Source: Carex sylvatica
Lineage: Eukaryota; Streptophyta; Magnoliopsida; Poales; Cyperaceae
Direction of reading: 5' to 3'
Assembly (NCBI GenBank): GCA_964058845.1
Contig: CAXKVR010000820.1
Span: 1 to 28,525, forward strand
Length of the DNA stretch: 28,525 nt
Part shown: positions 1-9,864 of the stretch, in pieces
Layout of the letters: every line of letters begins with the position of its first letter
Position numbering within the stretch: the stretch's first letter is position 1
The notes under the pieces: generated by a model
Databases searched by the model: none
What the model was told of the DNA's origin: nothing
The model's input: the letters and a program-made list of their open reading frames with translations, nothing else
Translations under genes and position numbers: made by a program

Positions 1-535
1 GGATCTGATCTGGATACAGTTGGAGCAGTTAATCACAAAGGGGCAACTACTGTTACAGAATGTATGAAATGGTACGGTCCGTAACCATACAGTGCATCGT
101 TGGATTGGGCTATCTCCTAGTTCGTAATGAGCATTACCTCGCATTAGTTTATACGGTCTGTAACAAAACCCTAGAACCAATGTTGCACTTTTCCGATCGA
201 CCCGATTCTTGCTCCATATGATGTGAAATAGTTCCAAACATGGTTTCTGCATCAAAACATAAACTTGGACAATAGTAAGTGAATATAATGATAAATACTG
301 ATATATGTGAGAAAACAAGATAAATCCTAAGGCAAAATCCTACTTAATTTCGTCACAATATGTCTTGATCAATCCAATCCTAATTAATCAGATCCGAGTT
401 GGTTCTAGTTCGGACCCTATTCGGTTCCAAAGAGGATCTGGGTAATTGGATAAAGGGAGCACCTCTAGGTGCAAAAACCAAAAAAACTCCCAACAAGGCA
501 GCAAGAGTAAGCAATGTCTTGGGATCTGGAGCAAT

Positions 536-1014
536 TAGGACTGCACAAAAAATTTGTAGTTCGTGATTTGATTCGAGTTTGATTCGAAAAAGTTCATAAA
601 AAATTCGATTCGAAATAGATCAAAATTAATTCAAACCACATTCGAACTGGACCTGATTTGTTCGAAATATGATTGCGAACTATTTTAATTCAAAATTCAA
701 AGTAATGTGAACCGTTGATTTCCGCTGATGACTTATGTTTGCTTATGACTTAAAAGTTAAAACATAAGGCTGCCCAACCATAAGTCATAACTCGTAAATT
801 GTAACCCCCACTCTTAGTTCTAAAATCCTAAACAATTTCACCTCTTGCTTCCGGCTACTACGATCACTCTTCATTGTCGTTAAAAAATTCGTAAAAGATT
901 CAAAATTGAGATTGTAAAAAAATTAATTCAAACCAAACTTAATTAGTTCGAAATTAATTCAAACCAAACTCAAACTAGGATAAGTTCGATTTGGTTCGAT
1001 TCGTTTGCAGCCCT
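536..1014. mobile_element. hAT-like non-autonomous element (left copy)
   Basis: The 8-bp direct repeat GGAGCAAT lies at 528-535 and again at 1015-1022, exactly flanking this 479-bp stretch. The ends are TAGGACTGCA and, on the other strand, AAGGGCTGCA, a short imperfect terminal inverted repeat of the YAGGG-CTGCA type common in plant hAT elements. The interior is low complexity, with many repeats of TTCGAA, AATTCAAAC and similar words, and has no transposase. An 8-bp target duplication is typical of hAT. The copy at 25961-26445 has the same flanks, so the insertion predates the segmental duplication. Confidence 0.75.
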
Positions 1015-1281
1015 TGGAGCAATAATTTGGAAAGTGATAATGAGGCAACAAATAATTATGATAGTACTGGAGCAATAATTGAGGGGAGACAGCACCATTT
1101 GGATTCCCAGACATCTAGCACGCTTGCAACACTTAAGGAAATTCAAGCGAAATTGAAAAGAAAATCAAATGTTGATGTTGCTGGCCCAGGCATAACGCTC
1201 ATTAAAACGAAATTAAAAAGTAATTCAAGCGAAATTAAAAAGAAATTCAAGCGAAATTGCTCAAAACTGGTAACTTGCTGA
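991..1281 (+). CDS. Uncertain chimeric ORF (hAT end plus flanking sequence)
   Basis: An open frame of 96 codons begins inside the last 24 bases of the hAT-like element and runs into host sequence. The product is hydrophilic and Lys/Ser/Asn-rich. Its last third is a degenerate repeat built from words such as AATTCAAGCGAAATT. If the insertion is removed, the same frame continues upstream to a stop at 443-445, so the element interrupted an older open frame. The right-hand copy keeps the frame with one added codon and ends three residues after a shared Lys-Arg-Asn. I recognise no domain. It may be a broken exon or simply open by chance. Confidence 0.2.
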   Translation: MVRFVCSPWSNNLESDNEATNNYDSTGAIIEGRQHHLDSQTSSTLATLKEIQAKLKRKSNVDVAGPGITLIKTKLKSNSSEIKKKFKRNCSKLVTC

Positions 1282-1345
1282 AGGTGATTAATTACGTTTA
1301 TGCATTTTCTGCCCTAATCGATCTAATTCCCTCACTACTCTCCCA
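1281..1345 (+). pseudogene. Remnant of the signal-peptide exon upstream of gene A
   Basis: The stretch encoding FSALIDLIPSLL aligns with FSALIDQIP in gene C and FAALIDQIA in orphan exon E, just after the hydrophobic signal segment of those copies. In A the start codon and most of the Ala/Leu-rich part are gone. The fragment lies directly upstream of gene A's TATA box and so is probably not in the mature message. Confidence 0.5.
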
Positions 1346-1350
1346 AGCTC

Positions 1351-1360
1351 CTATATATAC
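1351..1360 (+). promoter_or_regulatory. TATA box of gene A
   Basis: CTATATATAC lies 57 bases before the proposed ATG at 1408. A start site about 30 bases downstream would leave a 5' leader of roughly 25 bases. The same box at the same distance precedes gene D. Confidence 0.5.
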
Positions 1361-1407
1361 ACATCTTTTTTTTTCTGCATTTGCTAATTACAATATATAT
1401 AGGAATA

Positions 1408-2892
1408 ATGTCCTGGCACATGAGCTATATTACGGTATGAATTTATTTTTAAAATGGTATAGTTACTTGTAATAAAATAAACACATACATGAAAACACAA
1501 AAAAAAAAAAAAAAATTACAAATAATAAAAAAAAAAAAGAGAAAGAAAGATTGTAGTGCCCAAAGTTACCCAAACTGGTAAAATTAGGTACCACCCCCGG
1601 TCCTTACTCAATAACTACCAATTCAATTATTTAATTTTAGGATTAATTTCTCATACCTTGAAGAGGTCTTCAATTTCTTATTTACCCTTCTACTTTTTAT
1701 TATATTTAATATGCCCTTCAACTCCTTTTATGTCTTTCTATTTACCCATAAAGTTAATTACTCTTATTTAAGCAGAATTTAGTTTTATCTTTTTCCATTA
1801 TACCCTTGCTCTTATTTAGAGTTCATTTGTCTCATCTTTCCCATCCTGAATCTCAGGTTCCTTCTCATCCAAATCGGAAGGCTCGTTAAAAATCTCTTCA
1901 ACTGTATAATTTCGTAAATCATTGTTAGCAATTGTGCCTCTTAAGTAACTAGGCACTGTCCCAATCCAGGCACCCACTCTGAGCTTCCAATTGTGACCAC
2001 ACTCTAATATAGAGAAGTTGTAAAAATTCTTAATTTTTTAATATATAAGTTTGTCAGGCAGCTAAACATGTACTTCTGTTGTCCAATTTTGTCTCTTTGT
2101 GTGTTGCCTTGCCAAAACTATAATTAATTTCATAAAGTTTGTTTTCAGAATCTTTATTCTGGAGTTTTTTGAGATAGTTTGATTTTGGGTGAATGAGGTT
2201 TTTTGCTGCTATATTGAATAGTTCTACACTTCGTTGGCTGGTACCGTTTTATATTATAAGTTTGACTAAATGATGGTAAGGTAATTTTGTTTATTTACAT
2301 TACCATGTTGTTAGTAAAAACACACAAAACTTTATAAATAAGAGCAAGGGTATAATGGGAAAAGATAGATCTTAATACTATTTAAATAAGAGTAATTAAT
2401 TTTATGGGTAAATAGAAAGACATTGAAAGAGTTGAAGGACATATTAAATATAATAAAGAGTAGAGAAGTAAATAAGAAATTGAAACGCTCTTCAAGAGTA
2501 CATGAGAAATTAACCTATATTTTTATATGCATTTGCTATGCTAACTTTTATCATTTTGTGGGGAACAGAATTGGAACTTTAACTTCGGAAATATTAACGG
2601 GGCCCAGATGAATAGTGCTCAGATAAATAGAGACCAATTCAATAGTATCCAGAGTGTAGGAGGCGATATGAGCGGAGACCAGAGGAACATTGGCCGGATG
2701 AATGGAAGCCAGATAAATGGAGGCCAGTTGTCTAATAGCCAGAATGTAGGAGACCAAATTTATAGTGGTCAGATAAATGGAGGCCAGGAAAATGAGGAAC
2801 AACGTCGTTTTAGATGGTGTATTGGCCTGATGATCATTCTTGTGATTATATTAATTTTTGAAATATTTTATATAACTACAAGAATGAGATAG
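1408..2892 (+). CDS. Gene A: pentapeptide-repeat protein with C-terminal membrane anchor
   Basis: Proposed structure is join(1408-1434, 2569-2892), 116 residues. Exon 1 gives MSWHMSYIT, ending at the donor ACG/GTATGA. Exon 2 follows the acceptor GGAACAG and is in frame. The body has about 13 consecutive five-residue units of the form (G/A/S/D)-Q-(I/M/L/F)-N-(G/S), for example SQING, GQLSN and GQING. This fits the A(D/N)LXX pattern of pentapeptide-repeat proteins, with Gln at the i-1 position. After the repeats come EEQRRFRW and a strongly hydrophobic segment of about 19 residues (roughly residues 93-111), which suggests a tail-anchored protein with the repeat domain facing the cytosol. The last four codons and the stop lie in a CACTA-like fold-back element. 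The intron carries a large inverted-repeat insertion. The start is supported by the TATA spacing and by the conserved ATG-AG at the same place in B and D. Function is unknown. The main alternative is that this is a young, non-functional ORF. Confidence 0.55.
1639..2516. mobile_element. Inverted-repeat element in the intron of gene A
   Basis: Arms of about 180 bp at 1639-1818 and 2335-2516 are inverted copies of each other, both starting with a GATTAATTTCTCAT-like tip. The interior of about 515 bp holds an open frame on the minus strand (see 1816-2031). Gene B's intron lacks the element: its sequence runs from the ACTACCAATTCAATTA-like stretch straight to the TATCATTTT stretch before the acceptor. 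The element therefore inserted after B and A/D split and before A and D duplicated. Long terminal inverted repeats with a captured-looking core suggest a Mutator-like (Pack-MULE type) element, but I cannot see a clean 9-bp target duplication. Confidence 0.65.
1816..2031 (-). pseudogene. Captured gene fragment inside the intronic element
   Basis: A minus-strand frame is open for 71 codons and ends at TAA 1816-1818. It contains CGHNWKLRVGAWIG and VPSYLRGTIANN, then an acidic tail with NEPSDLDEKEPE. The composition is that of a real, folded protein end rather than of the AT-rich surroundings. I do not recognise the source gene. No start codon is visible, so it would be a 3' exon fragment carried by the transposable element. 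The equivalent frame in the right copy (about 27256-27471) is interrupted by a stop. Confidence 0.35.
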
Positions 2893-2998
2893 TATCCGCG
2901 ACCGATACTGTCGGCATACCCTCACGGATACTACCATCGCTAATAGAAAAAACACCTTTATGTCGGTATACCCTCGCGGATACTCTCTCATTCTTGTA
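2876..2998. mobile_element. Small CACTA-like fold-back element at the 3' end of gene A
   Basis: The 25-bp arms at 2877-2901 and 2974-2998 are inverted copies with one mismatch; the tip is CTACAAGAATGAGA, close to the CACTACAAGAA tip of plant CACTA elements. TAA flanks both ends (2873-2875 and 2999-3001), a possible 3-bp target duplication. Inside, the sequence TGTCGG.ATACCCTC.CGG (2909-2932 and 2961-2984) is repeated in direct orientation. The stop codon of gene A (2890-2892) is inside the left arm. Confidence 0.55.
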
Positions 2999-3000
2999 TA

Positions 3001-4270
3001 AAATTATATGATTTTTTTATTTAGTAAATTATAACATAATTGATTGATCCTGATAACATTAAGCTTATTCAACATTTTATATTTATTTATATAATTATAA
3101 TATATATTTGTAAAAATAATGAGATTTATAATTATAATGTTTATATATATTGAACATTGAAACTAATATCAATATTGACACGGATTTTCTATGTACAAGC
3201 AGGTTTTGGTACAGTTCTGGTAGCACCTTTAGGCAGGGTTGCTTTATATCAAAGAGGGTTTTTTTTATTTGTCACAAAGTTAATGACACAGTTCACGCCT
3301 AAAAAGATGTGAACTATATATGTTGCTACTTGTAGTTTTCACAATACTAATTCTTGTCTGAAATATGCAAAACAGCGCCTTCAGCAGCCAAAGGGTGACG
3401 TTAAGAGATGTGGATTCTATGTCAAAAGTTGTAACTAATTTTGATTAATGGAAAGAAAAAAAAAACAATTAATATGTTTATCTAATTGTGTGTTACTTTG
3501 TTCGAATTACACTTGTAAATTGTGTTATTTAGTCCAAGTTATAATTTTCAATTGTGTGTTATTTAATTTATAAAATTAATATTTTTGTGGTGTATGAATG
3601 TTTTTATGGCTAACAAATTTGAGAGATAGCTAGCCCAATATAAACATAATTTTAATGAATTAATAATGATAATTATCACCGATTTTTTTTTTTTATCAAA
3701 ACCATTGGTACAATACTATAGACAATTTAATAAAAATCAATCGTTTAACACTGGTTATTCTAAAATAACAAGTGTTAAAAATAGTTTTAACACAGGTTAT
3801 TTAATTAGAAATCGGTGTTAAAACTATTTGTAGCACCGGTTTTTATCCGGTGGTAAAAATTTCATATTTTCAGCAACCCTCCCATTAGCAGCGGTATAGG
3901 AACAAATGTTAGATGTCAATTTTAACAGTCATACAGCCAAACCTGTTGATTACAAACATTATTAGTTAAAGCCATACTGTAATCACCCACCAACAATACA
4001 GGACAGAAAAAAAAAAAAACGTACTGCATTTTCTTACCACTCTTCTTTTGAACTACTCCGCTACGGTCCTGAAGTGAGAGTTTATGAAAAAAGTAATGGG
4101 ATCTGCTTTGATTAGCACCCAGAAAAAATACAGTGAGGTAATAACCAACGTTGTGAGCCCGACATCAACAGTTGACCTGAACCTGAGATGGCCTGAGAAA
4201 TGAGGTTGACCCAAACCTGAAATGACTGGAACATGACCCAATTAAATCTACTTGTTCACCATAAATCTGA
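3001..4270. other. Non-coding AT-rich stretch with one strong hairpin
   Basis: No gene is supported here. At 3745-3778, a 15-bp inverted repeat (TTAACACTGGTTATT and its partner, one mismatch, four-base loop) forms a compact hairpin. Around 3831-3858, CACCGG and CCGGTG form another short stem. Both look like remnants of a small transposable element with ends near AATCGGTG and CACCGGT. A further open frame at 4053-4241 on the minus strand has no recognisable feature. Confidence 0.5.
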
Positions 4271-4279
4271 TTTTTGTAG

Positions 4280-4940
4280 TAGTGAGGTAGTAAATCAAAG
4301 TGGTAAAATTATCCTTATATTATTAATAATCACTACTTAATAAGCACCAACATAAAAGTAACTTCATTTTCTAATATATAATCTAACATTTTTGTTTATG
4401 TCAGTCCAGGTACACTGAACTAGCCTAAACGCGGAAGAGCTAGTCATTAAAGCGCAAAGACCAGGTCAAAAGGATATATTTCTTTGACATTGATCTGAAA
4501 AATCTAAGAGTAATGTTTCCATTTCTTACTTTACAAATTACATTAGCTAATACTAGTAAACTTAATTGGTTTTTACTGTGTAGGAAATAGACTATACAAA
4601 AGAAGCTGCCAATTAAAAGTTCGCTGAAAATTTCTAGCCTCTATGTAAAAGTTCATATGATAATATGGGATTACACGACTCGTCAGGTCTATTTATTTAT
4701 AAATAAGAGATTATAAACACGATAACAGAAAGATTGGTTTTGATGTACCTTTATTTTTAACAAACAAGTAGCGGAATTCGTATCGCTGTATTACTACAGA
4801 GGTACTGTTCTCTAGAGTAAGATAATCCAGATGGTATTTTTTTTAATTTTGTAAGAATCTCAAAGCACAAATAATACTGCCCCAATATTATCTTGAATAG
4901 GCATTGTTTATGAATTAATAAAGCCGTAAAGTAGTGGCAC
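4280..4940. repeat. Duplicated non-coding block Q, copy 1
   Basis: Matches 20280-20870 over its whole length and 12966-13195 over its first 230 bases. Shared anchors include AGTAAATCAAAGTGGTAAAA and AGCTAGTCATTAAAGCGC. No coding signal is conserved among the copies. Confidence 0.85.
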
Positions 4941-4951
4941 CCCACCATGCG

Positions 4952-5237
4952 CAGGGGCGGAACTAGAAAATTTAGATAGGATAGCTGAGAAATAAAAAAT
5001 ATATATTATGTGGAAGGTAGGATTAATTTGAACCCAAGAACTCTCACAACCCCATGAGCAATTAGTTTTAACCACTATACTATAAGGAAATACTTGTTAT
5101 TTTATAAGGGGGGTTAAGTTATATAATAATTTAAGAGATCAGAAGTTTCAATTAAATTTTAATATACACAATTAAAAAAAATTTGAACCATAGGGGTGGT
5201 TTTAACCACCTTTGAACTACACTAAAATCCGCCCTTG
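4952..5237. mobile_element. hAT-like MITE, 286 bp
   Basis: The ends are CAGGGGCGGAA and, on the other strand, CAAGGGCGGAT, the CAGGGGCGGA tip of many plant hAT MITEs. ACCATGCG at 4944-4951 and ACCGTGCA at 5238-5245 are an 8-bp target duplication with two changes. The related block near 20870 lacks the element. Confidence 0.7.
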
Positions 5238-5245
5238 ACCGTGCA

Positions 5246-5584
5246 TTACTATAGAGGATTTGCTTCCATTGGTGGCTTGAGTCTGTGACAATTTTTTTTA
5301 TCTTGGGTTTTAATCCTATTTTCAGGTTATATAAATTTGGAGAATTTTATGCATAACCCTATAAATCTTCAAAATTACATATTTCTCCTCTAAAATTCAT
5401 AAAAATAAATTTACACTAATAAATTTCAAAAACTCACAAATTTACCAAATTTATTTTCTTTTCTATTGAAACTAATTTTAAATTTATAAAGTAACCATTT
5501 TACCATTTATTAAATAAATTAAAAATGTATAGCATGTATAAGAAGAACGTTCAGTATTTTAATTGTCATGATCGCACACTTGAC
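5246..5584. other. AT-rich stretch without a gene
   Basis: Very AT-rich sequence with short runs of A and T. I see no coding frame, repeat unit or RNA gene in it. Confidence 0.5.
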
Positions 5585-5787
5585 CAAAGAGCTTTACGAG
5601 CGATATTGCCCTTCTGCTGGGTGTAAGATAAAATGGTTCATTTTATTTATTATGAACTGTAGGTACACAATGATCAGACGAATATATGTTTAGTTTTCCT
5701 TGAGAACAACTCTTATTGTGATGCATGATTTTCATGTATTTTCTTGAATGTGTATAAAAGATGTATGATGTATTTTAATAATTGTGG
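5585..5787. repeat. Duplicated block R, copy 1 (MITE-free site)
   Basis: Matches 20930-21068 joined to 21734-21778, and 17727-17761 joined to 18475-18518. At 5736-5743, GTATTTTC occurs once, whereas the two other copies have it on both sides of a hAT-like MITE. This copy is the empty site for that insertion. Confidence 0.85.
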
Positions 5788-6318
5788 TTGGATGGAGTGT
5801 ACGTAGAGGAAGGGAGGGGATGGAAAGAAAAAAAATATTCCGTCGAATCGTGTTTGGTTGGCAAAATTATGTCGGAGATGAAGGGTATAGGAGGTGAAAG
5901 GTTTAACGTTGTATCATTGTAATTAATAGAATTGGTTTTCCTTTCAATTTGAAGTGTAAAGAATGGAAAGAAATTTTATTGCAAATATTTTTAGTAAAAA
6001 TAACACAAATGGCCAACTCACTATCTTACCTATATAATTATATATCATACAAGTTTTCTGTTACAAACCTACAATAGCTACTGAATTTCTCATTAACAAT
6101 CTAAAATTTAATCAACCAAACAAAAAATAAGACAAAAATAGAAGTTAATATTTATTTCACTCATTAATCATCTAAACACGAAAAAGTTAAATATGTTAAT
6201 CTTCATTTCTATTCCATTCCATTTTTCACCTCGTCTTACTCCCTCTACTCTCCATGCAAACAGGGTTCTTAACACCCATCCTTTTCACCTCTAATCTTCA
6301 TTCCATTCCATTTTTCAT
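5788..6318. mobile_element. Probable nested MITEs interrupting a duplicated block
   Basis: Compared with 18518-18570 and 21778-21830, this stretch interrupts the block between AATTGTGGT and GTTTGTGATCT. It contains imperfect inverted ends: GTGTTTGGTTGGC near 5849 and, on the other strand, CTGTTTGCATGG near 6255. TTCATTCCATTCCATTTTTC words recur at 6200-6320 and match GGAATGGA-type words on the left in inverse orientation. The exact ends and class are not resolved. Confidence 0.45.
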
Positions 6319-6344
6319 CGTCGTTTGTGATCTTCGTTAGATAT

Positions 6345-6811
6345 CATGGTTTTAAATTTTGTCAGCTTTGATTTCCACCCAGCAAGATTCTTAACACGTT
6401 GCCACTACAGTTTGCTTTTGTGATGATGCCTCCTTATGCTCGAATTTGGCTGACAATGGTTGTGCTCTTCACAGAAAAATCTACATCGATTCTTCCGTTT
6501 TCATGTAGAGTGTCTCCAAATCACGACGTAGCCATGGCACTTTAATGGAAATAACTTGTGAACTTTCATTGAAATTTAGGTTTCAAGGTTGTCCATGTTT
6601 TCTTAAGCGATGATGCTACAGTTATTTTGGACAAAATCGTATCATGCACTACTTGTTGGAAGAAAAACAGCACTTGTGTATTCTTTCTCTGGTTGACCTT
6701 CGAATTGGGGTCTGGATTGGGGGCATCATTCTCTACCAAATTGCACAAACTATGTGACTTCATCAAGGTTGTCATCTAGATTCTCCAAAATTCATAATTT
6801 TAACCTTTGAA
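6345..6811 (-). pseudogene. Ty1/copia gag fragment, copy 1
   Basis: On the minus strand, the frame at 6566-6775 encodes SLCNLVEND followed by LFFFQQVVHDTILSKI, the conserved start of plant copia gag (UBN2-type: ALFFIQQAxxDTIFxRI). Downstream, in another frame, come TIVSQIRA and NVLRILL, the next conserved gag blocks, so the gene is frameshifted and dead. The 5' part of gag is cut off at about 6811, where the palindromic element begins; the copy at 18590-19133 shows what is missing. Confidence 0.75.
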
Positions 6812-9110
6812 ATAATATATTTCTCTATAAAAATTGTTACATATTTGTACAGTTTAGCGATTAAATTGACCGACAGCATAATAGTTTGAAATTTCAATGA
6901 GCAGTCTCAGTTTTTGACCATATTCAAAATTCAATTTAGAGAACATGGCTACCTAAATTTCTGTGTTATTTATATCAAATTAAAGGTATGAAAGTCTAGT
7001 TTTCAGATAATATAATTTTTTTATCCAAAAATATTATATATTTGTACAATTTTAACGATTAATTGACAGAGGTCAGAATAGCTTGAAATTCCAATGAGCA
7101 TTCCCAGTTTTTGACTAAATTTAAAATTTGATTTAGAAAAAATGACTACATGGATTTTTGTATTCTTTATATAAAATAAAAGGTATGGAAGTTTAGTTTT
7201 CAGATAATATAATTTATCTATACAAAAATATTACAGATTTGTATAGTTTTAATAATTAATTGACAGAGATCAGACAGCTTGAAAGAAGACATTAGTCAAT
7301 TAATGAAAAAATAAATCTAACATTCAATCTGAATTTTAAAATATGAATTTTAAAATAAATCTAGCATAAACGAAATCTAAAATTCAATTTGAATTTTAAA
7401 TTACTCTGCAAATATAACATAAAAATAAATCTAACATAACATATTAAAATCTAACATATATAACATATATAAAAATAAATCTAACATATTTAAAAAAATT
7501 AGAACATAAAAAATAAATCTAATATATTAAAATCAAAATAAATCCGAATTTTAAATTTAAATTACTATAAATCCGAATTAACACAAATGGTCGATCTAAC
7601 ATATATGTATGTAATGCATCATGTATTCATGCATGTTCCACAAAACAATATGAAAAAAATACAAAAAAAATATTCTCTAATTTTTACAACTTTTATGACC
7701 AAATAATACTTATAAATGTGATTTTTATATAATTTCATCGTTTATTGCCTCTTAAAATTGGGCCAATAATTTCAAACCGTTCATTTTTATGTTATCAATC
7801 AACGGTCGATTTGTAATGAAATAATTCCAAATTTGTTTCAAAATGATCAAGAAAAAACTCTGAAAATAAACATCACAAAATTTCTTGAGTTTGGTCATGT
7901 CTAAACATAGATCCAACGTGAAGTGTTTATAGCTCTTTGAAGTTTCAATATTCTGGCAATCGGATGGATAGGTAAATGACAATACAATTTCATCAAATTT
8001 TGTTACAATAAAATAATTGCAATGTTCTTTAACTTCAATGGTTTTGATCGACCAATGGGCGATATATTCCGGTTCGTATTCATGAACTCACAAAACAAGA
8101 GTTTATATTTCATGTTCATGCATGTTGAATATGAGTCATAAACTCTAGTTCTGTGAGTCAGTGAAAGCGAATGTAAATATGTCGTTCGTTGGTCGATAAG
8201 GACCATTTAAATTAAATAGCGTTATATTTATTTTATTGTAGAAAATGTTGATCAAATTTTATATTCATTTACTTATCCATCTGGTTGCCATAATATTAAA
8301 ACATCGAAGGGCTATAAACACTTCATGTTGGATCAAAGTTTAGACATAACCAAATTGAAGAAATTGTGTTGTTTATGTTAAGAGTTTTCTCTTGATCATT
8401 TTAAAATAAATTTGGAATCATTTAATTGTAGATCAATTGTTGATTGATAATGTAAAAATGAATGTCCCAAAATTATTTTCTCAATTTTAAGGGGAAAATA
8501 ACGATGAAATTACATAAAATTGATATTTATAAGTACTATTTAGTCATATAAGATGTAAAAAAGAAGAAAATATTTATTTTAATTTTTTCATATTAATTGT
8601 TGTACAATTATTTGTTGTATAATTTGTGTCTGTATAAATTTCTGACCTCTGTCAATTAATCGATAAAACTGTACATATATGTAATATTTTTTGTAGAGAA
8701 ATTATGTTCTTTGAACTAGACTTCAATATCTTTAATTGATAAAAACAACACAAAAATCTATGTAGCCATTTTCTTTAAATCGAATTTTGAATCTGGTCAA
8801 AAATTAGGACTGCTCACTGGCTTTTCAAGGTATTATGACCTATGTCAATTAATCGTTAAAACCGTACAAATCTATAATATTTTTGTAGAGATAAATTATA
8901 TTACCTGGAAACTATACTTCAATACCTTTAATTTGATATAATGCACACAAAAAATCCATTTTGGTCTAAATCGTGTTTGATATAAAGCACACAAAAATCC
9001 TTGTAGCCATTTTCTCTAGTCTTTAATTTGATATAAAGAAAATAAAAATCCATTTTTGTCTAAATCAAATTTTGAATTTGATCAAAAATTGAAACTGCTC
9101 ATTGAAAAAA
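6812..9110. mobile_element. ~2.3 kb near-palindromic element
   Basis: The two halves are inverted copies, with the centre near 8117. Matching pairs include 7741-7990 with 8222-8510, 8041-8117 with 8118-8195, and 6900-7290 with 8630-9103. The outer arms consist of tandem units of about 190 bp, starting near 6812, 7008 and 7200 and mirrored on the right. Each has the core TTGACAGAGGTCAGA or a variant and a TATTACA..TTTGTACAG motif. The left end is fixed because it interrupts a copia gag fragment at 6811; the right end runs into an unrelated GC-richer repeat at 9118. Frames in the arms are mirror images and show no transposase. Confidence 0.8.
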
Positions 9111-9117
9111 ATAAGGA

Positions 9118-9310
9118 CTAGACATACCCGTATGGACCGGACCAACCCGTGTGGATCTGGACCATAGTCAATGGCATGGATTTGGGCCAATCCCTCCAAA
9201 TTAGACCCGCCGAACTTGGACCGTGCCAATGCATGGACCGAGGGACCCGTGGACCGTAAAGACCCATGGACCGACCGAGTTTGAACCGGACTGGCCCGGC
9301 CCGTTTGCAA
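9118..9310. repeat. GC-richer interspersed repeat of GGACCG/GGCCC words
   Basis: This island stands out from the AT-rich surroundings. It is built of repeated TGGACCG, GACCCGT and GGCCCG words and ends GGCCCGTTTGCAAA, a style common at hAT-type element ends in plants. Overlapping minus-strand frames across it are composition artefacts. Confidence 0.4.
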
Positions 9311-9319
9311 ATCACTAGC

Positions 9320-9660
9320 CTATTGCAATAATGTTGAATTACTTTCCTTTCCAGTTGAGTGTTGACTCTTTTCAGTCTTCTTGTATCTATGTCTAGCACA
9401 GGCATGTGCTCTCAACCAATCTTGTGTACAACAAGGACAAGAGTTGTAGCTTGATAAAAAGCGCACATTCTGTTGACAGACTATCAACCACGCTGTTGAC
9501 TGACTAAACAAACTAATTGATAATGTTGAACTATTTTCCTGTCATGTTTACTACAGACATGACCTGTGTCAACCTGTCTTCTCATTAATTAACAAAGACG
9601 TGGAAGAGTCTCTGCCATTGTGCCTCACAAGGACAACAGTACTTGATCAAAAAGGATTGT
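9320..9660. repeat. Diverged tandem duplication of ~200 bp
   Basis: Unit 1 (about 9325-9465) and unit 2 (about 9518-9655) share TGTTGAA.TA.TTTCCT, ACAAGGACAA.AGTTG and CTTGAT.AAAAAG in the same order. The sequence resembles LTR or untranslated sequence of a retrotransposon, but I cannot assign it. No coding region is supported here. Confidence 0.4.
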
Positions 9661-9864
9661 CTGAAAGCCTATGCTCTCATGCATACCAGGAAAATTTTCC
9701 AATATATCCTAAATAGTTTCAAATATTCTTTCTATATGCTCTTCAATCAGAAAAATATGAACAAATCATTTCTTTTCTTAGTTCCATCATATTTAACAGA
9801 TATAAAGTAACCTTTTAGTTAGGATGTGCAATTGTTGGTATTGATTTGTTATTTTTTTTAGATA

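Larger units (their letters stand above)
1..3070. repeat. Left copy of a ~3.1 kb segmental duplication
   Basis: This segment matches 25426-28525 base for base in long runs. The offset is 25425 at the left and 25455 at the right, and the two are about 98% identical by eye where I compared them closely. Both copies contain the same insertions at the same places: a hAT-like element, the intronic inverted-repeat element and the CACTA-like fold-back element. The duplication is therefore younger than those insertions. The left edge lies at or beyond the window start and the right edge of the partner lies beyond the window end, so the true unit may be much longer. Confidence 0.95.

Noticed and set aside
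2551..2802. Minus-strand frame with ASIYLASIH-type repeats opposite gene A (also 27991-28257)
   Set aside because: Also an antisense reading of the repeat exon. It crosses the acceptor site and has no promoter or start context.
7752..8206. Minus-strand frames in the palindrome arms
   Set aside because: Mirror-image sequence on the other arm carries stops in the equivalent frame, and there is no transposase motif.
9065..9405. Overlapping minus-strand frames across the GC-richer island
   Set aside because: They are mutually overlapping, Arg/Gly/Pro-rich by composition, and start in different repeats. No domain is seen.
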